A DNA stretch of 64,000 nucleotides from Sipunculus nudus. Lineage: Eukaryota > Annelida > Sipuncula > Golfingiida > Sipunculidae. The stretch is taken from the NCBI GenBank assembly GCA_026874595.1, contig CM049313.1:60932659-60996658 (forward strand), in the 5' to 3' direction. This document shows, one piece after another, positions 61,101-64,000 of this stretch (the stretch's first letter is position 1; the number at the start of each line of letters is the position of its first letter). The position numbers and the translations under genes were made by a program. The notes under the pieces are model-generated. The model was given only the letters and a program-made list of their open reading frames with translations, did no database searches and had not been told where the DNA came from.

Positions 61101-62131
61101 TGCCATGGTAACGAGTACTCAAGTCAGAGTTGGGTAATGCCTATCGGGTACTCAAGTCCAAAAATTTGTACATGTTTCAGCCCTACAACAGAGCAGAGCA
61201 GACACAGCAGAGCACAGCTGACTGAGCCAGACAGAACTGAGCACAGCTCACAGAGCCTGACAGAACCCAGCGCAGCTCACAGAGCCAGACAGAACTCAGC
61301 ACAGCTTACAGAGCCAGACAGAACCCTACACAGCTCACAGAGCCTGACTGAGCTCAGCACAGCTCACAGAGCCAGACAGAACCAAGCATAGATTCCAGAA
61401 CCAAACACAACAGAGAACAGCTCACTGAGCACTAAGCCAGACACAACACAGCACAGTTCACTTAGCTAGACATAAAAGAGCACAGCTCAATGAGCCAAAC
61501 ACAACAGAGCACAGCTCACAGAGCCAGACAACGGACTCCAGCTCACAGAGCCAGACACAACAGATCACAACTTACATAGTCAGACACAGCAGATCACACC
61601 TTACAGTGTCAGACAGATTGGATTACAGCTCACAGAGCCTGACAGAATCAAGCACAGCTCCAAGAGCCAGACAGAACTGAGCACAGCTCACAGAGCTAGA
61701 CAGATCTGAGCGTAGCTCACTGAGCTAGCCAGACACAACAAGGCACAGCTTATCGCACAAAAGAACACAGCTGGCAGAGCCAAACATAAAGCACAGCTGC
61801 ACTGGTGTACATGTAATGTGATGATATGTATATTCTTCAAGTGAAAAGGTCATGTGACAGTATGTACATTTTGTATGGCATCATGTGACACTGCACATAT
61901 AACACAAATAGTATATCATCCGTCATCATTGGTCATTCCAAGTAAGAAGTCAGAAAATCTTGAAAAAACATCTGGTACACACATTCAGATTATCTTCAGA
62001 CAAGTTCTGTCCATTATGTAACTCATTTCATTATTTCTGAAACAAGTGAACAAATTTTAGATTACTTACTTTGATATATCATTGAAGCTCAGAAACAACC
62101 TCTGCAAGTTCGGCAAACAGTCCACTTCACT
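17031..62131 (-). CDS. LRRC49: LRRC49-like protein, C-terminal 508 residues over ten exons
   Basis: Exons, 5' to 3': 62131-62070, 50070-49923, 44317-44234, 41349-41129, 40912-40763, 38147-37928, 34440-34255, 19276-19167, 18001-17857, 17231-17031. Lengths sum to 1527 nt (508 codons plus stop) and every junction keeps phase. Residues 1-70 end the LRR domain (LPNLQRLFLSFNDIS; LSELSLDGNPLA; RHMQQLRQLDMKRIS). Residues 71-115 are a charged helix (EDERRIAAVMARKEEERKRE). Residues 116-235 are polar and low complexity. Residues 240-357 match the LRRC49-specific DTLSLYGSGALDSLDKNW and LVFNST..IHSLQQL blocks, and 358-508 the helical C-terminus. In vertebrates LRRC49 is a subunit of the TTLL1 tubulin polyglutamylase complex; the same role is inferred here. 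The N-terminus and most LRRs lie beyond 64000. Confidence 0.9.
17232..17463 (-). other. LRRC49 intron with poly(C) tract
   Basis: Intron sequence between the last exon and the donor-bearing minisatellite. A run of about 17 C (17271-17287) lies only 40 bp from the acceptor; on the transcribed strand it is a G run. No coding pattern. Confidence 0.7.
17464..17901 (-). repeat. 64-bp minisatellite made of exon 9 end plus splice donor, seven units
   Basis: On the - strand each unit contains a version of CCTCCAGACACACAAAG, AATAAAACACAG and then a GT donor. Junctions fall at 17857/17856 (real donor, GTAAGC) and again at 17792, 17728, 17664, 17600, 17536 and 17472, exactly 64 bp apart. Downstream copies read GTTAAT or GTAAAT. 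The most upstream unit includes the last 45 or so coding bases of exon 9. The unit length is not a multiple of three, so the array is not an extended repeat protein. Confidence 0.9.
17857..18001 (-). CDS. LRRC49: LRRC49-like exon 9
   Basis: Acceptor TTTTACAG, one base completing an AGG codon, then KKQLLSLEEKSKSKTQEAKM through GLVYNPPDTQNCNKTQ, ending in phase 0 at CACAG before GTAAGC. It is lysine/glutamate-rich and poorly conserved, like the matching part of vertebrate LRRC49. Its last 45 bp are the first unit of the minisatellite. Confidence 0.9.
18002..19166 (-). other. LRRC49 intron, nothing notable
   Basis: AT-rich intron bounded by GTAAAA and TTTTACAG on the - strand. No gene or repeat of note. 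Confidence 0.75.
19167..19276 (-). CDS. LRRC49: LRRC49-like exon 8
   Basis: Acceptor TAATTTCAG, then phase-0 VCAADVVNAEKFFGALSHM and TTTELPKSRLVSLLGEN, ending with two bases of a split AGG codon before GTAAAA. The AE-FFG-L-H and SRLVSLLG patterns match the vertebrate block with AERLFG and YRLISILG. Confidence 0.92.
19831..19872. repeat. (AT)n(GT)n microsatellite
   Basis: Short AT repeat followed by about 16 GT units. Several short open frames across it are artefacts. Confidence 0.95.
20400..20785. repeat. 17-bp AT-rich minisatellite (ATTAAATTATCAC...)
   Basis: About 20 diverged copies of ATTAAATTATCACACAC, alternating with ATTAAATTATCACTGAC and ATTAAATTATCTCTGAC variants. No coding potential. 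Confidence 0.93.
23278..23311. repeat. (AAT)n microsatellite
   Basis: About ten ATA/AAT units after a short GATGAT lead. Confidence 0.93.
23772..25184. mobile_element. 1.4-kb TIR DNA transposon flanked by TA, non-autonomous
   Basis: The left end CCGTAAAATCTCCACTTAAA (continuing ACCGC) is repeated as an exact reverse complement at 25160-25184, a 25-bp perfect inverted repeat, with TA on both outer sides. TTAAAACCGC-type motifs recur inside near both ends (about 23805, 23877, 25098). Its interior is more GC-rich and CpG-rich than the flanks. TA duplication suggests the Tc1/mariner-pogo group. Interior frames of 60-106 codons match no transposase motif I know, so I call it non-autonomous. Confidence 0.85.
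26224..27925. repeat. Tandem-repeat element with AGGTGGCGCC boxes
   Basis: GCATTAAT recurs at about 26380, 26650 and 26923 (spacing 270 and 273), each time followed by AGGTAGGTGG-type sequence. A second monomer type repeats CAAGAAAAGGA at 27251 and 27577 (326 bp). Landmarks CCTTGAACCACTC and GGCCAATAGGGCAAATCACT recur. Exact AGGTGGCGCCACC lies at 26680-26692 and 27592-27604. A GC-rich stretch (CTCTGCGGCGGCAGCACAAC, then TTCCGGACTTTGTCTGGGG) ends the block at about 27925. No coding frame. Confidence 0.75.
28811..28990. mobile_element. Small foldback/MITE-like element
   Basis: The left end GTACCAAGAAGTGGATCCAG and the reverse complement of the right end, GTACCAGGGGCAGATCCAGG, form an imperfect inverted repeat of about 21 bp around a 140-bp core. 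No target duplication was clear. Confidence 0.5.
29285..29338. repeat. (AT)n microsatellite
   Basis: About 26 uninterrupted AT units. Confidence 0.95.
30822..30942 (-). other. Candidate alternative exon in LRRC49 intron
   Basis: On the - strand, acceptor-like TTATCTTATCTCAG precedes C and then an ATG-initiated reading, MEGWKADMLNKFLDDCEVKR continuing VQEQAIESRLWRSAQGKRSE, to donor GAG|GTGATG. The composition looks coding. It ends in phase 0 and could join exon 8, but it cannot be inserted after exon 7 without breaking frame, and vertebrate LRRC49 has no counterpart here. It could be an alternative first coding exon, part of an unrelated nested gene, or chance. Confidence 0.35.
33377..33431. 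repeat. 17-bp minisatellite (CATAGGTACCAGGGCA)
   Basis: Three to four copies of ATAGGTACCAGGGCAC. Two overlapping short frames here are repeat artefacts. Confidence 0.9.
34255..34440 (-). CDS. LRRC49: LRRC49-like exon 7
   Basis: Acceptor TTTCTGTTACAG, then phase-0 TLVFNSTNIHSLQQLNGL and LTIEGEGNPVTQFSLWRTYV and LFRLAHFAMKKINDVE, ending in phase 0 before GTAGTT. Its length is 62 codons. The GNPV..F.LW.YVLFRL.HF pattern is diagnostic for LRRC49. Confidence 0.95.
35228..37020 (-). repeat. Dispersed repeat copy B, split by a DNA transposon
   Basis: The parts 35228-35369 and 36669-37020, read on the - strand, align by eye with 48530-49025 on the + strand. Shared landmarks include GGTTTTGCTGGGAAAC, CAATATTGCTCCTGATTATG (ATAT... 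in the other copy), GCCACAAC, ATGCCCTGACTT and GGCTGAAACA. A transposon at 35370-36668 separates the parts. What the repeat itself is remains unknown. Confidence 0.75.
35370..36668. mobile_element. pogo/Tigger-like DNA transposon, decayed
   Basis: Ends are CAGTGAAACCTGTCTAAAGC on the left and, reverse-complemented, CAGTGAAAACTGATCTAACG on the right. Both are flanked by TA, as in the pogo/Tigger branch of Tc1/mariner. Subterminal CGGACA/GTGTCC motifs repeat at both ends. A - strand frame near 35660-35783 with KKVKLIRLSESAKKSVRE vaguely resembles the N-terminal helix-turn-helix of CENP-B/Tigger transposases. At 1.3 kb it is too short for a full transposase and no DDE region is visible. Confidence 0.8.
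37928..38147 (-). CDS. LRRC49: LRRC49-like exon 6
   Basis: Acceptor TTATTTTCCAG, one base completing a GTA codon, then APGRSQASTPSDHLAELEGD, TLSLYGSGALDSLDKNWGVQ and FIDFDDIVKQLHKIRARFP, ending SVQ in phase 0 before GTAAGA. LYGSGALDSLDKNW is nearly the vertebrate LRRC49 sequence. A TTG-initiated frame here is only part of the exon. Confidence 0.95.
38462..39952. mobile_element. PIF/Harbinger-type MITE, copy 2, split by an insertion
   Basis: The left end GGCTAAGAAAAAAAAGGTTT, then GGTTCTCAGGCA, matches the 12.4-kb MITE ends. The interior CATATGATCAGGGAAAAGCA matches that copy in reverse. The right end reads GATGCGGGTGCTGCCTAAGA, then ATCATACC. The terminal GGCC is lost on the right. The two halves flank the element at 38725-39903. 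Confidence 0.7.
38725..39903. mobile_element. Element with six 179-bp tandem repeats (HINE/pearl-like)
   Basis: TCAGGCCAATATCTGCAGGC and variants start at 38894, 39073, 39253, 39433, 39612 and 39791, spaced 179-180 bp. The outer part has perfect 11-bp subterminal inverted repeats, ATGCCCCCGCC (38748-38758) and GGCGGGGGCAT (39893-39903). The insertion point in MITE sequence is AAATCAAAATAAA / AAAATG. Subterminal inverted repeats plus central tandem repeats are features of Helentron-associated (HINE, 'pearl') elements known in bivalves; the class is inferred. Short frames in the monomers are not genes. Confidence 0.75.
40763..40912 (-). CDS. LRRC49: LRRC49-like exon 5
   Basis: Acceptor TTATTCCAG, one base completing an AGT codon, then DGHSRPTSAKSQQSLQEWPP through RGTTPDREKS and two bases before donor GTAAGC. 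The frame was fixed by phase with both neighbours; a longer open frame in another phase (VMVTAVQQVQ...) is a shadow. Serine- and proline-rich linker, poorly conserved. Confidence 0.82.
40913..41128 (-). other. Short LRRC49 intron
   Basis: 216-bp intron from GTATGG to TTATTCCAG on the - strand; nothing else in it. Confidence 0.85.
41129..41349 (-). CDS. LRRC49: LRRC49-like exon 4
   Basis: Acceptor GCCATTCACAG, phase-0 EKRRLAINNARRQWEVMQGS, then a linker with acidic GAESGAGEEQSLEGGDD, ending SSRS plus two bases before GTATGG. EKRRLAINNARRQW parallels the vertebrate EKKRL-INN-ARQW block. Confidence 0.92.
42648..42737 (-). other. Candidate 90-nt cassette exon
   Basis: On the - strand, a good acceptor (CTCCCTCTTACTTCAG) is followed by 30 stop-free codons (KPPLPSPLSPANLSDDLMVS then GVSSNCLVVL) to CTG|GTGATG. 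Both neighbouring LRRC49 exons meet in phase 0 and the segment is a multiple of three, so inclusion would keep frame. Vertebrate LRRC49 lacks it and the hydrophobic content does not suit the adjacent charged helix. Confidence 0.25.
42985..43300. repeat. 30-bp minisatellite containing CCAAT boxes
   Basis: GATTGGTCAG or variants start near 42992, 43021, 43051, 43082, 43112, 43142, 43172, 43204, 43233 and 43290, about 30 bp apart. At least six copies keep ATTGG (CCAAT on the - strand). The spacer often reads CTATCATGATGTGTAGTT. Confidence 0.85.
44234..44317 (-). CDS. LRRC49: LRRC49-like exon 3
   Basis: Acceptor TGCATACAAAG, 28 codons in phase 0 (EDERRIAAVMARKEEERKRE then TNKIAVMK), donor GTGAGC. 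A charged helix that directly continues MKRIS of the previous exon, as in vertebrates (MKRITEEERR). Confidence 0.93.
46198..47230 (+). mobile_element. CATGGG/GCTCAGCTG-family element with 143-bp tandem repeats
   Basis: The 5' signature GACCCATGGGTC (46204-46215) plus GCTCAGCTG (46221-46229) is shared with the 9.2- and 10.2-kb copies. Monomers of about 138-147 bp start with GTGACCTTGACCT or a variant at 46375, 46521, 46668, 46812, 46951 and 47089. The 3' hairpin of the family was not found, so the end is approximate. Confidence 0.6.
48530..49025 (+). repeat. Dispersed repeat copy A, uninterrupted
   Basis: It aligns by eye with the - strand of 36669-37020 followed by 35228-35369. Shared landmarks include GGGACCCAATCACCTA, ACCTGCCAAAATATTGCC, AAATGCCCTGACTTG, GTGTTATGGTAAACAG and CCATGGTTTTGCTGGGAAAC. 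The - strand frame 48724-48996 has no recognisable pattern. Type unknown. Confidence 0.75.
49923..50070 (-). CDS. LRRC49: LRRC49-like exon 2 (last LRR and cap)
   Basis: Acceptor TTTTTCATTGACAG, one base completing an AAT codon, then FEDISCLGGSNSLSELSLDG, NPLAAESGYKQNVLRHMQQL and RQLDMKRIS in phase 0, donor GTAAGA. LSELSLDGNPL is an LRR motif; NVLRHMQQLRQLDMKRI is the conserved LRR cap of LRRC49. Confidence 0.95.
50361..50665 (+). mobile_element. tRNA-derived SINE with target-site duplication
   Basis: It starts with an A-box-like TGGTGTAAGGATTAAGG and a B-box-like AGTTTGAATCC at about 50415-50425. The central part reads GGTAACCAACTATGGACTAG then CGTCCCATCCAGG, a core seen in several invertebrate SINEs. 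The tail is ACTTTACCTTTAT. The 8-bp sequence CTAGGATG flanks it on both sides (50353-50360 and 50666-50673). It is about 305 bp, opposite to LRRC49. Confidence 0.85.
51255..51300 (-). other. tRNA-like fragment (5' half only)
   Basis: The - strand reads GTGGCTCAGGGGTAGAGCAG then ACGGCTC, which has the form of a tRNA D-arm/A box and anticodon stem. No B box follows at the expected distance, so it is probably a truncated SINE or tRNA pseudogene. Confidence 0.3.
52138..52190. repeat. (CT)n(AT)n microsatellite
   Basis: About 11 CT units followed by about 15 TA units. Confidence 0.95.
52418..52590 (-). other. Candidate alternative first exon of LRRC49 or nested gene exon
   Basis: From ATG at 52590 the - strand reads MKETSKEDFATRWRKLPTGS, KNLIMQFPESGVKVYLLGRR and RDQRPKTAPAAVKLTEA plus two bases before the good donor GTGAGT. 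The 57 codons look coding, and the end phase fits visible exon 2. A TAG stop lies four codons before the ATG in the same frame. A 115-codon frame (52801-52454) in another phase overlaps it; its upstream half also looks protein-like, so a 1-nt indel around 52591 is possible. No homologue recognised. Confidence 0.4.
53450..53910. repeat. Minisatellite of GGTACCAGAACTTATCTGT units
   Basis: Diverged units of about 22 bp, such as CTTATCTGTGGTACCAGAA. On the - strand several units read CAG followed by (A/G)TAAGTTCTGGTACC, so at least one copy near 53775 makes an ideal splice donor CAG|GTAAGT. The 88-codon + frame across it is an artefact. Confidence 0.8.
55195..57080 (-). pseudogene. Retrotransposon ORF2, reverse transcriptase part
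   Basis: An open frame runs from the T8 tract at 57081-57088 to the TAA-side stop at 55195. Counting from MANKIKNSHK (56868), RT landmarks are NYRPISLLP near residue 107, YLDLSKAFDTLNHD near 176, TGVPQGS near 233 and YADDT at 265-269 with the catalytic DD pair. The usual G in SILGPLL is V (SILVPLLYL). A C-terminal HNTRHKD motif is typical of the CR1/Jockey side of LINEs, and the end has a small cysteine cluster (CTQTNCYIC). A frameshift at the upstream T8 tract separates it from the endonuclease. Confidence 0.92.
57081..58249 (-). pseudogene. Retrotransposon ORF2, AP-endonuclease part
   Basis: The conceptual frame has the exonuclease-endonuclease-phosphatase motifs in order: SLNCQSINAKHDK, CLQETWL, HGGLIIYLHKK, IIAGDFNIDLL and ISDHLPCYI. 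An in-frame TAG at 57644-57646 (after KTAHRNF) interrupts it, and a T8 homopolymer (57081-57088) shifts the frame before the RT. A 29-codon frame starting MSNEADILKN (58325-58236) overlaps its start in another phase and may be its displaced N-terminus. Confidence 0.88.
58250..58896 (-). other. Spacer between retrotransposon ORF1 and ORF2
   Basis: AT-rich, no long frame apart from the 29-codon piece at 58236-58325. A repeat of GACGACTCATC / GATGAGTCG at about 58643 and 58704 could form a stem. Confidence 0.5.
58897..59669 (-). pseudogene. Retrotransposon ORF1, coiled-coil protein, frameshifted
   Basis: It starts MDASSKIAQQLVSALLNKDV after AAGAACTCAAA. Residues 30-70 form a heptad-rich coiled coil (LKELKTEIKNLKETVQENET). 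The frame breaks at the T5 tract 59396-59400; the next frame continues NIIIEGIQQRINENT, then DLDSAIRIGK and ILVIFKKEKTKDIIYHEKR, YISEDLTKKTDEL and a GSKNN end. This resembles the RNA-binding ORF1 proteins of invertebrate LINEs. Confidence 0.85.
59670..59945 (-). other. Retrotransposon 5' region
   Basis: Upstream of the ORF1 ATG, with a GC-rich patch (GGTGTGGGCCGGGCCCC) and CACGCAAAAAGCGTGAGC near the outer end. It may hold an internal promoter; the outer border is uncertain. Confidence 0.5.
60690..61790. repeat. 29-bp minisatellite (CACAGCTCACAGAGCCAGAC), interrupted
   Basis: Many diverged copies of AGCTCACAGAGCCAGACAGA lie on both sides of the hAT-type element at 60773-61185. The 84-codon + frame through 61391 is a repeat artefact. 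Confidence 0.9.
60773..61185. mobile_element. hAT-type MITE with perfect 8-bp target duplication
   Basis: Terminal inverted repeats TAGGGCTGAAA and TTTCAGCCCTA. The 8-bp CAACAGAG stands directly outside both ends (60765-60772 and 61186-61193). It is 413 bp, rich in GAGTACTCGAGT/GAGTACTCAAGT motifs, and has no coding capacity. An 8-bp duplication with TAGGG-type ends fits hAT. Confidence 0.88.
62070..62131 (-). CDS. LRRC49: LRRC49-like exon 1 of those visible (LRR)
   Basis: Acceptor GTTTTACAG, then phase-0 SEVDCLPNLQRLFLSFNDIS and two bases before donor GTAAGT. LPNLQRLFLSFNDIS is an LRR and closely follows the vertebrate LPCLQHLFLSFNNIS. Upstream exons are beyond the window. Confidence 0.93.
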
Positions 62132-63767
62132 CTGTAAAACAAGGATGGTCTGGCGTTAATAGGAAATCAAGTGGCTGCATCAAATATAAAATAATGCACA
62201 ACATAAGAGTTTCTTAACCCTTACATAATGAGGTTCACATGCTGTTATTGCAGCATAATACCAGTGCATATAAATACCTACATGTTTACATGTACTGTGT
62301 ACCTATATTAAGTGGTAATGCGATTTCTGTGTCTTGGTGGGATTGTTATTTATTCAAACCTAAATACTATGTCCTTTCTTATAATCTTGTCACATATTCA
62401 CAGGTAACACTGCATACAAGAGTACATATTTCTTAATCATCAAATCCCAGCTTAACAAATATACTTGTGTGTTCCTTGTTAGAAGAGGTATTCAAGAGTA
62501 AACATTCATTTTGATAGATCAAACAATAAAAACATGACTTGTAAATACACATTCTTGACATAACAGAGATATAGTTCATGTTTACTTCCTTACACCTATT
62601 TAGTCAAGCAAGAATGAATGTCATGCTTTTACAAGAGATCAAAGCAGTTGACAAATAGTAATCTTTATACAGTGACAGTCTTTATTATGAGCAAAATACA
62701 AGTTCATCTAGTGCCTGGAATAAGTAGATTCTTATGTAGTGTCATATCGACCCTCTGGCATTACAACCAGATTTCTGACGCAAGAGTGTCTTTACATTTA
62801 AGTCTGATGAACCCATTAAAAGGCCTTATGAAGATGTAAATATTTTCATCATTTCTGACAATCCTTCATGGCCTACATGTACACTGTCAATCAACATAAA
62901 CTAGACCAATACAGTTTATACTTAGTATTTTTTGTGTACTTTCTAATAATGCCAAACATGAGGGAGAACAGTTCTGAATTAACCCAGCACATTGGTAAAT
63001 CCCTCGGCATGTTTGTTGAAGTTATGATTGCATGAACACAAGCATGGCTCGCACTGGTTACAAGACGCAGGCAGCTTGCAGGCTATACAAGAAATGACCC
63101 GTGGTCATGGAGATGGTGTTTCAGTTTTGGTTGTGAGCTCACATGTATACTATTGTGAAAATTCATCATTCTTAGCATAATATTGAGATCATGGGCTGTT
63201 TACCACAATATCAATGCAACCTGATGCAAGACCACTGCGATACATTCCTTGATATTACTTGTATCATGATTCAAGTAGGCTCACCTGAGCTCAGTTATCT
63301 GATTACCTACTGAGTCGGGTTGTCATGGCTAATTCTTATGTACAGGAATGAAAATACTTCAGATACAAGTATTGAATCCATGAGATATGTTTGCTACATG
63401 GTCTGACACAACTAACTGTCCCTCTCATCTACCCAGACTATAAAAACTACCCCTTAATCAAATATTAATGCAGCTTGTCCCTTAACCAAGCTTCCTCTGG
63501 CCTACTTTCCATTTTATCATTAGTTTTGGTATTGTCAGTTTCATAAATTGTACATTCCATTTTGGGGTTTTTGTACAGGCCTCAGAAACCGTTTGTTTTA
63601 TTTGAGTTACTACTATCCAGGTTTAAACACGTCAGCCAATTAATGTAAAACAAATGAAATCCCATCTGGTTTCCCAAGGTAACAAGGGATTGTGATTAAT
63701 CACACAGACTGTCATCTATGGGCTGCACCATTACACAGATGGCTTGTCATTAAAACCAAAATCATTA
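62132..63767 (-). other. LRRC49 upstream intron, no exon seen
   Basis: AT-rich intron sequence. I looked for another LRR pattern on the - strand and found none. Confidence 0.65.
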
Positions 63768-64000
63768 GGCCAAAAAAAACTGGATTATCAAAAACTTATT
63801 TTTCATAAATCAGTGTGCGAGGGTAATTTATTTCCCTTATTTATGCATGATTTGATATAAATGTCATATGATAAGGGAAAAGCATGATAATAATAGAATT
63901 TTTTTGCTAAAACAGGTAAAAGCACTACATTACAAAGGAAACATTATCAAAATTGTATTATACTATTAATTTATCCCCTATTAAGAAATGTCCAAGCAGC
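63768..64000. mobile_element. PIF/Harbinger-type MITE, copy 3, cut by window end
   Basis: It starts GGCCAAAAAAAACTGG after TTA (63765-63767). The interior TCATATGATAAGGGAAAAGC then ATGATAATA matches copies 1 (reversed) and 2. The outer inverted repeat is diverged after about 14 bp. Confidence 0.6.

Larger units (their letters stand above)
50071..62069 (-). other. 12-kb LRRC49 intron rich in mobile elements
   Basis: It contains the SINE at 50361-50665, a tRNA-like fragment near 51255-51300, CT/AT microsatellites, a candidate exon at 52418-52590, the 53.5-kb minisatellite, the non-LTR retrotransposon at 54.9-59.9 kb, and a minisatellite with a hAT MITE at 60.7-61.8 kb. Confidence 0.75.

Noticed and set aside
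61137-61391. 84-codon + frame with LTEPDRTEHSSQS-like repeats
   Set aside because: Translation of the 29-bp minisatellite plus the end of a hAT MITE.

Overview
This window is animal nuclear DNA: AT-rich, exons separated by long introns with GT-AG borders, and dense in interspersed and tandem repeats. The repeat types (short elements with central tandem repeats, GGAC-rich termini followed by a 3' hairpin, poly(C)/(G) tracts) resemble those of bivalve molluscs. A bivalve is therefore my best guess, by inference; the species cannot be read from the window.

Two genes lie tail to tail. (1) On the + strand, positions 1-5361 hold the last three coding exons of a REEP5/REEP6-type (TB2/DP1/HVA22) ER-membrane-shaping protein, with a 3' UTR to about 6575. 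(2) On the - strand, ten exons between 62131 and 17031 encode the last 508 residues of an LRRC49-type protein, a subunit of the TTLL1 tubulin polyglutamylase complex. All nine junctions agree in reading phase and the protein follows vertebrate LRRC49 in order. The first exons of both genes are outside the window. The two genes have no obvious joint function.

The 10 kb between the genes and the introns are mostly repeats. 4.3-4.9, 9.2, 10.2-13.8 and 46.2 kb carry one family with a palindromic 5' signature and, in two copies, a 3' hairpin, resembling non-autonomous Helentron/HINE ('pearl'-like) elements. 12.4, 38.5 and 63.8 kb carry one MITE family. 23.8-25.2 and 35.4-36.7 kb are TA-flanked inverted-repeat DNA transposons. 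38.7-39.9 kb is an element with six 179-bp repeats, inserted into a MITE. 50.4 kb is a tRNA-derived SINE with target duplication. 54.9-59.9 kb is a nearly complete non-LTR retrotransposon with three visible lesions. 60.8-61.2 kb is a hAT-type MITE with a perfect 8-bp duplication inside a minisatellite.

The most interesting signals are: a minisatellite at the LRRC49 exon 9 boundary that repeats the exon end and its splice donor seven times at exactly 64-bp spacing; two repeat arrays whose monomers carry a CTCF-like AGGTGGCGCC box; an array at 46.4-47.1 kb whose monomers carry nuclear-receptor half-sites; and three insertions whose empty target can be read from a second repeat copy in the same window. 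I see no CRISPR, operon, complete tRNA or rRNA gene, and no new multigene system.
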